Shown here: positions 34,951-45,400 of the stretch, one piece after another
Layout: each line of letters opens with the position of its first letter
Position numbering within the stretch: position 1 is the stretch's first letter
From: Sphingobacterium corticibacterium
GTDB lineage: Bacteria > Bacteroidota > Bacteroidia > Sphingobacteriales > Sphingobacteriaceae
Length of the DNA: 64,000 nt
Direction of reading: 5' to 3'
NCBI RefSeq assembly: GCF_004208525.1
Contig: NZ_SGIT01000007.1
Location: 90,945 to 154,944 of the forward strand
Program-made: the position numbers and the translations under genes
The notes under the pieces: generated by a model
Told to the model about the DNA's origin: nothing
Databases searched by the model: none
Seen by the model: only the letters and a program-made list of their open reading frames with translations

Positions 34951-37542
34951 CTAAAATCGCAAAGTAAGATTTCCGGCTACATTACGCGGCGCCTGTGGCA
35001 TACCCCATAGACCCCAATAGCGTTCATTAGTCAGGTTGTTAACTTTGACGCCAATCCTCCACTTGGATTGTTCATAAAACATAGTTGCTTGGTAAGCTGT
35101 GTATCTTGGAGTATGGTATTGGTTATCCGAAAATAGATACGATTTACCTACATGGTTTCCGCCAATTCCTATTCCAAGCCCGCGCAAACTGTGCTGAAGG
35201 GTATAGGATAACCAAGTGTTTGCGACATGTTGCGGTGCGTCAGTAGCAAAGTTTCCGGTTATTGCAGGGTCAATATTTTCGGTGATGCGATTGTCGTTAT
35301 AGACATATCCGGCTTGGATGTTCAAACCTGGTATCGGCAAGGCGATGATTTCAAACTCCATCCCTTTGCTTATTTGTTTGCCGCCCTGTACAACAAAGCC
35401 ATCGTTACCATAATTGACCGCATTATCAATAGCGATATTATAGTAACTAGTCGTTAGGTTTAGCTTTTTATCAAAAAATTCGCCCTTCACACCTACTTCC
35501 GATTGATTCGCGAACGTCGGATTGAGTATTAGTCGACTCCCATCAGGTTGGTTTACCGGGGCTTCGTTTTGGAATCCACTCATATAGTTACCAAAAAAGG
35601 AAAGTTGATTTTTAATCACTTGATAAACGATGCCAAGTTTAGGGGCGAAAGACGTCTGGTTGAAACCCTCGGTACCGACAATTTCTTTCCGGTTGAAATG
35701 GTCCAACCGAAGGCTCAACATGAGCAATAGGCGATCAGTGAAATTGACCACATCGGATGCGTAGGCACTAATTGTATGTTGATCTGCTATTGGGGATCTG
35801 GATTCCGTTAGAAAGGGGTCTATGTTCGATTTGGGCAAGGGTTCGTAAGATTCCGTAATGTCAATCGGTTCAAGCGTTCCGCGTAGAATGGAATAGTTAC
35901 TGTCAAAGAATCGATAGTTTGCGCCTACGACCAACTTATGTCGAACAGCGCCTGTGTTAAACTGCCCGTTAATATTTTGTTGTAAGCCTACGAAATTCTG
36001 GGTAATCGGTCCATAATTTGTTATCATTGGGGTCATCTTGGTGGGCGATGACCATGAAGCAAACAATTGGTAACTATGGTCGATGTCCTCGCCTGCAAAC
36101 GAAAATAGGGTAGTCGATGTCCAGTTCTCTGAAAACTGATAACGGGATTCGGCGAACACTTTGGTCGTTGTGTTTTTGGCATCGGCACTTTCACTAAGCA
36201 TACTGTTGGTGTAAGGAATGGGCAGATCCGCCGGCGTCTTGAAACCTGTTTCCGCGCTGCCCATGGAGTACCATGGTTGGGTTTTATGGACAGCATAGAA
36301 CTCGGCATCGACAGCAAAGGATAGACGCTCGTTCACTTGATAACGTAAACTGGGTGCTAATAGAAAAGTGTTGTTGAATCCGGCATCTAAGAAGCTGTTT
36401 TCCTTGTTAGCTGCAGTATTGATTCGGAATAATGCTGTTTTGTCTGCATTCAACGGTGTGTTGATATCTGCACTGAGACGATTTAGCCCGAAACTCCCCG
36501 CGGTGTAGGAAACTTCCGTTTGGCGTTGAGCAAAAGGTTTCTTAGTCACCACATTGACAACTCCACCGAATGAGGAAATGGATGAGCCAAAGAGTGTTCC
36601 TGAAGGACCTTTCAATACCTCAATGCGTTCGATATTGGCAATATCCACAGAGGTGCGACTGGAAGTTGTTTCCATGCCATTCCGAGCATTAATACCCGTT
36701 CGGAAACCACGGGTCAATACCGTAAGTCCTCCAGAATCGTGTTCCGTGGGGACAGCTCCAGCTGCATTACTAACCGCTTGACTGACATTGAAAGCAACTT
36801 GCTGCTTCATCAATTTCTGATCGACGATGCTATACACTTGTGAATTTTCAAGATTACTCAATGGCATCCTCGCCACATATTCTGTATCCTTATCGACCGG
36901 TTTATTGATCTGGTTACCCTCCACGATCACTTCCTGTAATGTTTTAGCATCTTCACTTAAAGTAAAGGAAATACTGGTTATACGACCTGTTTCTACGGTC
37001 ACGGTTTGCTGTTGTGTCTTTAACCCGATGTAACTGGCGGTAACGACATAAGTTCCAGTTTGAACGTTTTCCAATGAGAAATGTCCCTGATCGTCAGCTT
37101 GCGTACTGCGTTGACCGCGAATGCCGACTGTTACGAAGCCCGCGGACTGCCCATCTATGGTGCGTACCGACCCTTTTACGGAGCCTTTGCCAGCTGAAGG
37201 CTGTATCTTGATTTGTTTACCTTCTACCCGCAGACCTCTCGCCGCATCACCAAGTACATCTTGAAGTATTTGCTGTAGTGGAGTATCTCTATAGGATACG
37301 AACACCTTGCGGTCGGTATGAATTAGATTTGAACTATAGCTGAACGCATAACCGGTCTGTGCCTCTATACTTTCCAGCGTTTTTCCAACGGTCGTATTCC
37401 CGAGTTGCAGGCTTATGGATTTTTGGAGTATATCCGTTTGAGCGGCGTATGCTACGAAATTAAAGATTAGTACGAGAAAAGAAATTAGGATTGAATGGAA
37501 TAGGAATGGTAGAGAGGTATCACTTCCTGATGAATATTTCAT
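34951..37542 (-). CDS. TonB-dependent ferric-siderophore receptor with STN signalling domain
   Basis: 863 residues from the ATG at 37542, where the signal peptide starts; an upstream in-frame ATG (37590) would add 16 polar residues. Order: signal peptide (to about residue 36, VAYAAQ), STN domain (about 40-120, SLQLGNTTVGKTLESIEAQ), a carboxypeptidase-regulatory-like domain (about 120-205), plug (about 215-320, VLKGPSGTLFGS) and a 22-strand barrel ending in AGNLTLRF. Plug and barrel features (TRGFRTGINARNG, NYMSGFQNEAP) are those of FhuA/FpvA-type siderophore receptors. STN plus the adjacent FecR and ECF sigma genes indicates cell-surface signalling. Confidence 0.92.
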   Translation of the reverse strand: MKYSSGSDTSLPFLFHSILISFLVLIFNFVAYAAQTDILQKSISLQLGNTTVGKTLESIEAQTGYAFSYSSNLIHTDRKVFVSYRDTPLQQILQDVLGDAARGLRVEGKQIKIQPSAGKGSVKGSVRTIDGQSAGFVTVGIRGQRSTQADDQGHFSLENVQTGTYVVTASYIGLKTQQQTVTVETGRITSISFTLSEDAKTLQEVIVEGNQINKPVDKDTEYVARMPLSNLENSQVYSIVDQKLMKQQVAFNVSQAVSNAAGAVPTEHDSGGLTVLTRGFRTGINARNGMETTSSRTSVDIANIERIEVLKGPSGTLFGSSISSFGGVVNVVTKKPFAQRQTEVSYTAGSFGLNRLSADINTPLNADKTALFRINTAANKENSFLDAGFNNTFLLAPSLRYQVNERLSFAVDAEFYAVHKTQPWYSMGSAETGFKTPADLPIPYTNSMLSESADAKNTTTKVFAESRYQFSENWTSTTLFSFAGEDIDHSYQLFASWSSPTKMTPMITNYGPITQNFVGLQQNINGQFNTGAVRHKLVVGANYRFFDSNYSILRGTLEPIDITESYEPLPKSNIDPFLTESRSPIADQHTISAYASDVVNFTDRLLLMLSLRLDHFNRKEIVGTEGFNQTSFAPKLGIVYQVIKNQLSFFGNYMSGFQNEAPVNQPDGSRLILNPTFANQSEVGVKGEFFDKKLNLTTSYYNIAIDNAVNYGNDGFVVQGGKQISKGMEFEIIALPIPGLNIQAGYVYNDNRITENIDPAITGNFATDAPQHVANTWLSYTLQHSLRGLGIGIGGNHVGKSYLFSDNQYHTPRYTAYQATMFYEQSKWRIGVKVNNLTNERYWGLWGMPQAPRNVAGNLTLRF

Positions 37543-37593
37543 ATTTTTGGTAACTTGTAATTTGATATTTGAATAAACTGTCAATTGCAATTG

Positions 37594-37631
37594 CCCGGTG
37601 ATGAGTTTGGCGACGAAGCACCGGGTTTTTT
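37594..37631 (+). other. hairpin between the FecR and receptor genes
   Basis: CCCGGTG and CACCGGG (7-bp perfect stem, 18-base loop) followed by TTTTTT on the + strand. The flanking genes run on the - strand, where the T-run becomes an upstream A-run. It would not be a standard terminator for them, but it could shape the leader of the receptor mRNA or stop antisense transcripts. Confidence 0.45.
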
Positions 37632-37689
37632 ATGTCTAATTTTGATTATTGATTTCAAACTAAGTAGGATTCGGATTTTTCATATATGC

Positions 37690-38676
37690 TTATTTATAAA
37701 GTAAAACATCTTTTTTGTCTATACGGTAGTGCAGATTCAGCAAAAAAGCTAAGTCGTTCATCAATTCTTGTAGTGATTTTTGCTTAAAACTTCCTTTTAT
37801 TTTTAATCTGGCTAACATGGGATCATCAAGTTCGATGTTTATGTCGTACCAGCGCTCTATCATGAGGGCCGCTTCATCCAGTGTTATATCATTGAAGTAA
37901 AGGGTGTTTTCCAGCCAATCTATATAGCCCGATATTTGTCCTTTAGTCTTGTGTATACCATTTTCCGAAAATACAGCTCGTTCGTCGGCTTGTAAAATCA
38001 GTGTATCGGCACATCCTGTACCGCTAAACAGTACCTTACCTTCTTTAACAACGATGCTGCTGTTTGTTTCATTAACGAAATCGCGGAGATTGAACTGTGT
38101 ACCCAATACACGGGTGTTCGAGCGTGCTGTTTCTGCAATGAACGGACGCGTCAAGTCATGGGCTACATTAAAAAAAGCCTCTCCATCCAAAACAACATGT
38201 CTTCTGTTAACACTAAACGATTCAGGATATCGTAACGTGCTGCCCGAATTCAAGGATACTTTCGTGCCATCGTTAAGTGTTATAGTCATTTTTTTTCCTT
38301 GGGGGACGGTGATTTCCTTGTATTGAGCAATAGTTAATTCTGGATTTTGATTGGATCGATTTTGGAATATAAATAGCAAGAGACCGAGTAGCACTAGCGC
38401 TGCGGCAATGCCAGAAGTTAAAAATGGATTCGGGCGTCTTATAGAAATATTTTTGCGCTGTGTTTTTTTTACATCCGATTTTGCGGACGATATGTTTTTT
38501 TTGGATTTCAATAGTGACCAAAGCTCTTGTTGAAGTTCATCCTCGTCCAAATCGTCCCCAACTCCATACTCCACATTTGGCTCCCCGGCTTCCAACCAAC
38601 GCTCCACCTGTTGTATTTCGCTGGGTGTGCATTCCTTTTTCCAATACCTGTGTAAGAGTTCTGGATCTATTTCCAT
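37690..38676 (-). CDS. FecR-family anti-sigma factor
   Basis: 328 residues. A cytoplasmic anti-sigma region (1-80), one TM helix (about 86-106, SGIAAALVLLGLLLFIF), and a periplasmic FecR domain (about 118-245: EITVPQGKKMTITLNDGTKVSLNSGS, RHVVLDGEAFFNVAHD, TRVLGTQFNLRDF). A C-terminal DUF4974 segment (about 255-328, LEEAALMIERWYDINIE-like) completes the usual Bacteroidota layout. It sits between the ECF sigma and the STN receptor and should pass the receptor's ligand signal to the sigma factor. Confidence 0.93.
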   Translation of the reverse strand: MEIDPELLHRYWKKECTPSEIQQVERWLEAGEPNVEYGVGDDLDEDELQQELWSLLKSKKNISSAKSDVKKTQRKNISIRRPNPFLTSGIAAALVLLGLLLFIFQNRSNQNPELTIAQYKEITVPQGKKMTITLNDGTKVSLNSGSTLRYPESFSVNRRHVVLDGEAFFNVAHDLTRPFIAETARSNTRVLGTQFNLRDFVNETNSSIVVKEGKVLFSGTGCADTLILQADERAVFSENGIHKTKGQISGYIDWLENTLYFNDITLDEAALMIERWYDINIELDDPMLARLKIKGSFKQKSLQELMNDLAFLLNLHYRIDKKDVLLYK

Positions 38677-38783
38677 TTTGTCGCTTTTTTAAAACAAACA
38701 GTTGCAAAAGCTAGCTTTTACCCTTAGTGAGAATAAGAAAAAAAAACCTTTTTTATGTAAGTTGCTGATATACAGTTGAGATA

Positions 38784-39335
38784 TTATATCTCTTTTAATT
38801 CGATTTTTGTTCGGAGAAACTTTAGCGCTTTTGTGAGATGGGCTTCGGTAGTTTTTACGGATATATCTAGTTCATTAGCTATTTCGGGAATAGTTAGTCC
38901 ATTGTTACGGCTCAACGTATAAACTTGACGACAGCGGCACGGAAGCTTCACTACTAATGATTCAATATAGCGATTAAGGTCTTCAAAATGAATAGTCTCT
39001 TCTGTATTATTTGTTATGTCGCAGGAGTCACGACTATTGCACGCAAGTTTATCTTGGCGATACGACTCCTCACGGAAGTGATGTGCTATACACAGCCGAA
39101 CCGCTCCAAACAAGTAGTGGCCGATATTGACCTTTATATCTAATTGTTTGCGACGCTCCCATAGCGAAAGGAATACCTGCTGTACGATTTCTTTGGATAC
39201 TTCTGTATCGCGTACGTGATGCCTGCAGAAACCGAACAATTTTCTCCAATACTCGGCAAAAAGCTCGTTGAAACGCTTTTCGTCTAACCAATCGGAAGAG
39301 TCCTTATCCTGAAAAAAAAGTGTATTCTTTTTCAC
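38784..39335 (-). CDS. ECF RNA polymerase sigma factor (FecI-like)
   Basis: 183 residues. Sigma region 2 about 25-90 (FNELFAEYWRKLFGFCRHHV, SKEIVQQVFLSLWERR) and region 4 about 125-175 (LPCRCRQVYTLSRNNGLTIPEIANELDISVKTTEAHLTKAL). Belongs to the Bacteroidota FecI-like group paired with FecR. It should direct transcription of the receptor and PepSY genes when the siderophore is present. It is followed on the - strand by FecR after 107 bases. Confidence 0.93.
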   Translation of the reverse strand: MKKNTLFFQDKDSSDWLDEKRFNELFAEYWRKLFGFCRHHVRDTEVSKEIVQQVFLSLWERRKQLDIKVNIGHYLFGAVRLCIAHHFREESYRQDKLACNSRDSCDITNNTEETIHFEDLNRYIESLVVKLPCRCRQVYTLSRNNGLTIPEIANELDISVKTTEAHLTKALKFLRTKIELKEI

Positions 39336-39363
39336 TATATGCTATGTTGCAATTGAATTGGTG

Positions 39364-39395
39364 CAAATATAGTTATTATGTGGATTAATTCTAAA
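39364..39395 (-). promoter_or_regulatory. promoter of the FecI-like sigma gene
   Basis: On the - strand TTTA, 20 bases, TATATTTG. The -7 box is a full TAnnTTTG match; the -33 box has one mismatch. It lies about 28 bases before the sigma ATG, giving a short leader. Confidence 0.6.
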
Positions 39396-39511
39396 TAATT
39401 GGCCGTGTATCACAATCAACAAGTTCACCCAAATCAGCTAAGTGGTCTGATGCCGAGCTTTTTCCCGCCTTCTCAAGATATGGATAACGGGCTAAATACC
39501 GGAAAATAGCC

Positions 39512-39543
39512 ATTGATGTTGACTATATGGTATGTTATCTTTG
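39512..39543 (+). promoter_or_regulatory. promoter of the TonB-C protein gene
   Basis: ATTG, 20 bases, TATCTTTG on the + strand, a close fit to the Bacteroidota consensus. Transcription would begin at about 39550, so the in-frame ATG at 39513 lies inside the promoter and the true start is 39561. Confidence 0.65.
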
Positions 39544-39560
39544 GAAAAACTTTGCATCAG

Positions 39561-40088
39561 ATGAATAAATTTGTTAGTAGCCTTGCTTTTCTCTTTTTTT
39601 TCTTTACAAATACAAGTGATCTTTTTGCGCAAGTTTCAGAAAGTGAGAGTTATAGGAATCAAGGGGAAGATCCGTCTTCTGTTGCTAGGGTCGACATGTC
39701 TCCACCTTTTGTCCAAGACACTACTGTTGTGAATCAAGTGACGCTAGTTGCTGAGCCTCCAGGAGGTATACAGGCCTTTATGCGATGGATTGGAGAAAAT
39801 TACAACTATCCACAAAAAGCTGTTGACGTAGGAGTGAGTGGCACGTTGCTTATCCGCTTTATTGTAGAGGTTGATGGCAGCATAAGCAACATTACTGTTT
39901 TGAGAGATCTTGGCTACGGCACTGGTGCTGAAGCTGTAAGGGTCTTGAAAAAATCGCGTAGATGGAAACCGGGGATAGCTGAAGGTAAGCCGGTGAGAAG
40001 CAGATTTGACCTTCCGATCACGTTATCGGTAATTGATGCCGATAATGTTCCTTATGCTAATGTGAAGGAGATGTTGGAAGAAATATAA
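39561..40088 (+). CDS. secreted TonB C-terminal domain protein
   Basis: 175 residues from the ATG at 39561, chosen because it opens a signal peptide (MNKFVSSLAFLFFFFTNTSDLFAQ) and follows the promoter at 39512. After a short linker, a single TonB-C domain fills about residues 75-165 (NYPQKAVDVGVSGTLLIRF, GYGTGAEAVRVLKKSRRWKP, FDLPITL). It lacks the membrane anchor and proline-rich arm of a true TonB, so it is unlikely to transduce energy by itself. Its domain is closely similar to the second domain of the 55732-56517 protein. Function is unknown; a periplasmic binding role is possible. Confidence 0.8.
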   Translation: MNKFVSSLAFLFFFFTNTSDLFAQVSESESYRNQGEDPSSVARVDMSPPFVQDTTVVNQVTLVAEPPGGIQAFMRWIGENYNYPQKAVDVGVSGTLLIRFIVEVDGSISNITVLRDLGYGTGAEAVRVLKKSRRWKPGIAEGKPVRSRFDLPITLSVIDADNVPYANVKEMLEEI

Positions 40089-40362
40089 AAAAGTGGAACG
40101 TTAGATAGTTATACTTCTGTATTGAGGATAAATAATTTTAACATGAATATCAATGTTTATTTTTGAATAAATTTCTGCGTAACTGTGTTTCGTATATGAA
40201 AATTGTTAATTATTATAAATAAGATATCGTAGGATAAATTTAAAACGATCGTGATTTTATTTGGAAAGAAAATTTGGACGAGGAGAAAAATAGCAAAATT
40301 ATATGCTATATTTGGTCTTTGGCCTTTTGGTGATAAAATTCACCCGCCTAAGCTAATCGGCA
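40089..40362 (+). other. AT-rich intergenic region with a -7 element
   Basis: 274 bases without a supported gene. A full TATATTTG box is at 40307-40314, 48 bases before the sigma gene, but no matching -33 box is found at the right distance. It is the likely promoter zone of the second polysaccharide locus. Confidence 0.4.
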
Positions 40363-40962
40363 ATGATAAACGATCAAAACATATCCGAACATGATATTCT
40401 TCTTCGGCTGCAGTCAGGAGATCAAGATGCTTTTCGTGTACTCTACGAACGTTATAGTCGACTTATATATGGCAACATCATGCGGTTCATCGGCGACGAA
40501 TCTGTTGCGGACGATTTGTTGCAGGATGTCTTCGTAAAGATATGGGAACATCGTGCCTCAATCGATCCTAATCTGTCATTTTCCGCTTATTTATTTACCT
40601 GTTCAAGAAACACGGTCTTCAATTTCAAAAGAAGATTGAAATTAGAGATCGAATCTGCCATACATTTAGCCTATGACAGCACTGGATTTGTAGAGTCCGT
40701 AGATAGTATACTCCATAAAAAAGAGGTACAGAACCTGATAGAAAATGTAATCAGTCAACTTCCACTGCAAAGACAAAGAATTTTTAGGATGTGTAAATTA
40801 GATGGAAAAAGTTATCAGGAGGTAGCTGAAGAACTTCAGATTTCAGTTTCTACCGTACGTGACCATATCGTAAAGGCTAACAAATTCATTAAAGATGTAT
40901 TAATGTACGAAGGAAGCCTTTCTTCCTTATTGCTTATTTTCTTCTATCTGGGTATTTCTTAA
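40363..40962 (+). CDS. ECF RNA polymerase sigma factor of the second utilisation locus
   Basis: 199 residues. Region 2 about 20-90 (LYERYSRLIYGNIMRFIG, VADDLLQDVFVKIWEHR) and region 4 about 125-175 (LPLQRQRIFRMCKLDGKSYQEVAEELQISVSTVRDHIVKA). The hydrophobic C-terminus (SLLLIFFYLGIS) is common in Bacteroidota SusC-linked sigma factors. It stands at the head of sigma-FecR-SusC-SusD and should switch on this locus when FecR receives the signal from the SusC STN domain. Confidence 0.93.
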   Translation: MINDQNISEHDILLRLQSGDQDAFRVLYERYSRLIYGNIMRFIGDESVADDLLQDVFVKIWEHRASIDPNLSFSAYLFTCSRNTVFNFKRRLKLEIESAIHLAYDSTGFVESVDSILHKKEVQNLIENVISQLPLQRQRIFRMCKLDGKSYQEVAEELQISVSTVRDHIVKANKFIKDVLMYEGSLSSLLLIFFYLGIS

Positions 40963-41026
40963 AAAAATAATAGATAGAGCAGACCTTTTTTCACTTGTAG
41001 GTGTATTTACTAAAAATAGACCGAAA

Positions 41027-42208
41027 GTGGATCACTATAAATCTAACATACTAACGCTGTTACAGCGATATAAGGACGGTAAATGTTCGCGAGAAGAACT
41101 CGAAAACCTTTACCACGAATTGTCCAGTAATAACGACGATGTCGATAAGGCATTATGGGAAAGTCTTCTGCAGGAAGTTGATACAGCTAAGCTGAGTGAT
41201 CAAAAATTCGAAAATCTTTATCAAAAAATATCTTCCAAAACGATAGCAACGTCTGAGAAGCGGACAATAAGGCGCTTGATCCCATTTTGGGCTGCTGCTG
41301 CGGTTCTTATCATTTGCCTAGGCGGACTTTATCTATATAACGATACCTTTCAGAAAACCACCCGCGAAACCCCGCAATATACAAAACTTGTTGATGTAGC
41401 GCCTGGCTCCAATAAGGCCGTGCTTAAAACCGCCGATGGAAGTGTCATCGTTCTGAACGAGGCGCAGGATGGTATTATTATGGGGGATGAAATTATCTAC
41501 ACGAACGGATCGGAGGTGGTGCAAGTAACCGAAGGTAGCCATGCTTTGGAAGTCCTCTATGAGCTTTCTACCCCGAATAGTGGTACTTATCGGGTTACCT
41601 TGGATGACGGAAGTACCGTTTGGCTGAATGCCGCCTCTAAATTAATCTATCCATCTAAGTTTAGTCGCCATGAACGGAAAGTGGTAATTGAGGGAGAGGC
41701 ATATTTTGAAATTCAAAAAGATCCTACGCGACCATTCAAGGTTACCAGTGGGAATCAAACGGTGGAAGTACTCGGTACAACGTTCAATATTAGTGCTTAC
41801 CCCGGCGAGCGTGCCGTGCGTACAACTTTGGTGGAAGGAAAGGTAAAGGTCGGGCAGACCGGCGCTTCCTCATCTTCGGTATACTTATATCCGGGACAAC
41901 AGTCCATTCTTAAAAAGGGCAGCGAAATAAAGGTGAAACAGGTCAATCTGATGGAACAAGTTGGATGGAAGGAAGGTCTGTTTTACTTTGATGAGACGGC
42001 GTTGAAGGATGCGATGCTCCAGATTAGTCGTTGGTATGATATAGAAATTAGGTACGATGGGGATGTTTCCCAAACCTATTTTTATGGAGAGATACCGAGA
42101 AGTAAGTCACTTAAAAATGTATTGAATATACTGGAAGAGGGTAACGTACGCTTCCGGTTAACAAAAGAGAAAACGAAAAATGTATTGACGGTACTATCCG
42201 AACAGTAA
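41027..42208 (+). CDS. FecR-family anti-sigma factor of the second utilisation locus
   Basis: 393 residues from a GTG at 41027; no in-frame ATG exists nearby. Cytoplasmic region 1-82, TM about 84-104 (IPFWAAAAVLIICLGGLYLY), FecR domain about 180-285 (YRVTLDDGSTVWLNAASKLIYP, RKVVIEGEAYFEIQKD, VEVLGTTFNISAY), and a C-terminal DUF4974 segment about 310-390. The long region 120-180 contains the extra TADGSVIVLNEAQDG stretch seen in Bacteroidota FecR proteins. Pairs with the sigma factor just upstream. Confidence 0.92.
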   Translation: MDHYKSNILTLLQRYKDGKCSREELENLYHELSSNNDDVDKALWESLLQEVDTAKLSDQKFENLYQKISSKTIATSEKRTIRRLIPFWAAAAVLIICLGGLYLYNDTFQKTTRETPQYTKLVDVAPGSNKAVLKTADGSVIVLNEAQDGIIMGDEIIYTNGSEVVQVTEGSHALEVLYELSTPNSGTYRVTLDDGSTVWLNAASKLIYPSKFSRHERKVVIEGEAYFEIQKDPTRPFKVTSGNQTVEVLGTTFNISAYPGERAVRTTLVEGKVKVGQTGASSSSVYLYPGQQSILKKGSEIKVKQVNLMEQVGWKEGLFYFDETALKDAMLQISRWYDIEIRYDGDVSQTYFYGEIPRSKSLKNVLNILEEGNVRFRLTKEKTKNVLTVLSEQ

Positions 42209-42302
42209 ATGTAGATGCGTTAATTGTTGATTGTAAACTTAATAAATGACTGGAATGAAAAGAAAACCAACTTAATATAGTAAGATCGAAAAAAGCAAAA
42301 AA

Positions 42303-42324
42303 GGCAGTGCTGGGGGGCACTACC
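42303..42324 (+). other. hairpin in the SusC leader
   Basis: GGCAGTGC and GCACTACC form an imperfect 8-bp stem around a G-rich loop, 85 bases before the SusC start. A second small GCCG/CGGC hairpin follows at about 42350-42364. They may be attenuators or leader structures between the regulator genes and SusC; no T-run follows. Confidence 0.4.
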
Positions 42325-42408
42325 TAAAATTTTGAATGCTTTTATACGCCGCCAAAATGACGGCTTGTAGTTAACCATTATAAAAACAATACAAAACATT
42401 ACAAACAT

Positions 42409-45400
42409 ATGATTTTTTGTCCATGTGTTAAAGTCTATTATTGGACTTTAACTCACCGAATATTCGTTATTATGAAGCTGGTGATCGTATTTCTATTCAT
42501 TACCATGTTGCAGGTTCATGCCGAGGGAACTGCGCAGACGATAAACTTAAAAGTAAATAATTTAACACTCACCGACGCCATGCGAAGTATTCAGAAACAA
42601 AGCGGATATGCTTTTTTCCTGAATGGAAAGGCGATAGCGAGTACACGCGTGAGTGCCGAAATTAAAAATGAAACGCTCGATGTAGCCATGAGCAAACTAC
42701 TGGTGCCTTTAAACCTCGAATGGGTCATTAAAGATGAAACAATAGTAGTCAAACGTCGTTATTCAAAAACGAACAACGAACGATCCACATCTGTTGCTTT
42801 GCAACGGCGTGTAACAGGCCGGATAACGGACGGACAGGGGACGCCGCTTATCGGGGCAACAATCGCTGTTAAAGGCGAAGCAATTACCACGAACTCGGAT
42901 AGAGAAGGAGCTTATCAGATAGAAGTACCCCATACCAAGTCCGTTCTAGTCTTCTCCAACGTCGGATTTACGTCTTCGGAAAAGTTAGTCGGCGACGAAT
43001 CTATTATCCATATAGTTTTAAAGGAAGCCGTGAGTGATCTGGAGGAGGTGATGGTGGTTGGTTATGGTGTGCAGAAAAAAGAAACGGCTACGGGTGCGAT
43101 CGCTTCTATTAAAGGATCGACAATTGCTTCCTCACCGGCAACTAATGTGACCAACAACTTACTAGGCAGGGTACCGGGTTTGAGCGCAATTTCACCGAGT
43201 GGTGAACCTGGTCGGGATGGAGCAAATTTGCTGATCCGGGGGTTAAATACACTCGGTAATAACAGTCCCCTAATTGTCGTAAATGGTGTTCCTAACCGTA
43301 GCTTCGAACGCATAAACCCAAATGATATAGAGAGTATTACCGTGTTAAAGGATGCTGCGGCCGCCATTTATGGTGCACAGGCTGCCAACGGTGCTATCAT
43401 CGTCACGACGAAAAGAGGGAATTCGGGTAAACCTAGGATAAATCTTGATCTCGGAATGGGAATGAATCAACCCACACGTATACCGAAAATGGCAGATGCC
43501 GTACAATACACCACTTTGTTGAATGAACTGGAATATTATAAAAACCCCGATGGAGGATGGTATCAACGATTTACGGAAGAAGATATCAAACTATTCGGTG
43601 ATGGATCTGACCTCTGGGGACATCCCGACACCGATTGGTTTTCGGAAACGCTTAAACCTTGGTCGGCACAGCATCAAACAAGTATCACATTATCCGGTGG
43701 ATCAGACAATGTGCAATATTTTATTTCGGCAGGCGAAAAGTACCAAGATGCCTATTATAGAAAAAGCTCATCAGATTATCGCCAATATAATTTTAGATCA
43801 AATGTTGACGCCAAAGTGAATAAGTATATCGATGTAGCATTTGACGTCGCTGGCCGTTTAGAAGATTACAATTTGCCGACACGACCTACCGAAGATATTA
43901 TCTGGTCGATGATTACCCGGGGAAAGCCAAACATGCCGGCATACTGGCCGAACGGGGATCCTGGGCCGGACATCGAGCGTGGCGATAACCCAGTTGTAAT
44001 TGTTTCCGATGCGCCAGGTTATGACAGAGTGGATAACTACGTCTTCGAAGGTAATTTTCGGGCTAATATCCGTATACCTTGGGTAGAAGGACTCACACTG
44101 ACGGGGAATGCCGCTTATGACCGTTCTTTTCGTTTGCAAAAGGTATTTAATAAACCTTGGTATTTATATACATGGGATGGAAATCCGGATCACGTAACGA
44201 CGAGAGGAAAACGCGGCTTCGATTCTGCACAATTGACGGAAAACTATTCGGGGGGAGATAATTACTTGTTGAATACGTTTGCTACGTACACGAAGTCATT
44301 TGATACGGAACATCATATAAAATTGATGGCCGGGATGGAAACTCGTGGAGGAAGAGGAAACAACTTTGGCGCATTTAGACGAAACTTTATTTCGGATGCT
44401 ATTGAGGAACTCTTTGCGGGGGCAGAGGATCAATTTATGTCTAATTGGGGATCGGCGTCCCATAATAAATACATGAGTTATTTTGGTCGTGCAAATTACG
44501 ACTTCAGAAATAAATATCTGCTCGAATTTTTATGGCGGTATGATGGTTCGTATATGTTTCCTAAAGATAGACGGTTTGGTTTCTTTCCTGGTGTGTCTTT
44601 GGGCTGGCGGATCTCCGACGAAGATTTCTGGGGAGACAACTTGTCCTTCATCAACGACCTAAAGTTAAGGACATCTTGGGGACAAACCGGTAACGACCGT
44701 ATCGCCGAATACCAGTACCTAGCTACATACGGATTCTCCGATCGAAATTACGGGTTCGGCGTTCCGACAATCGATAACAAACTGCTGGAAGAAATGAAAA
44801 TTCCTAATCCGAATGTAACCTGGGAGGTGGCAAACCAATTTAATGTTGGATTTGATACTTATATGTTTGGAAATAAATTCTTTTTGGAATTTGATTATTT
44901 CAACAATCTGCGATCGCAGATACTGGTGACGCGTAACGCTTCTGTACCGGGGAGTACAGGATTGGTTCTGCCGCCGGAAAACATCGGAAAAGTAAGAAAC
45001 AAGGGATTCGAATTTCATATTGGCTATCAGGACAGTAAAAGTGATTTCGATTATTCGATAGCTTTTAACGCAAGTTATTCGAAAAATAAAATTGTGTTTT
45101 GGGATGAAACCCCTGGTATACCGGATTATCAGCAGTCTACTGGACGCCCGATGGGTTCCTCATTATATTACGAAGCCATTGGGATATTCAAAGACCAAGC
45201 GGAAATTGATGCGTATCCTCACCTCCCGGGTGCTGCTCCTGGTGATATCATATTTAAAGATGTGAACGGCGATCAAGAGATAAACGGATTGGATAGGGTG
45301 ATGAATACGAAGTCAAGTATGCCAAGGTTGCTAGGTGGGTTGACGTTGAATTTTAGCTATAAAAAAGCAATTGATATGAGTATTTTCTTCCAAGGAGCTA

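Noticed and set aside
39513..39560. Upstream start for the TonB-C protein
   Set aside because: The codons overlap the -33/-7 promoter, and the signal peptide starts at 39561.
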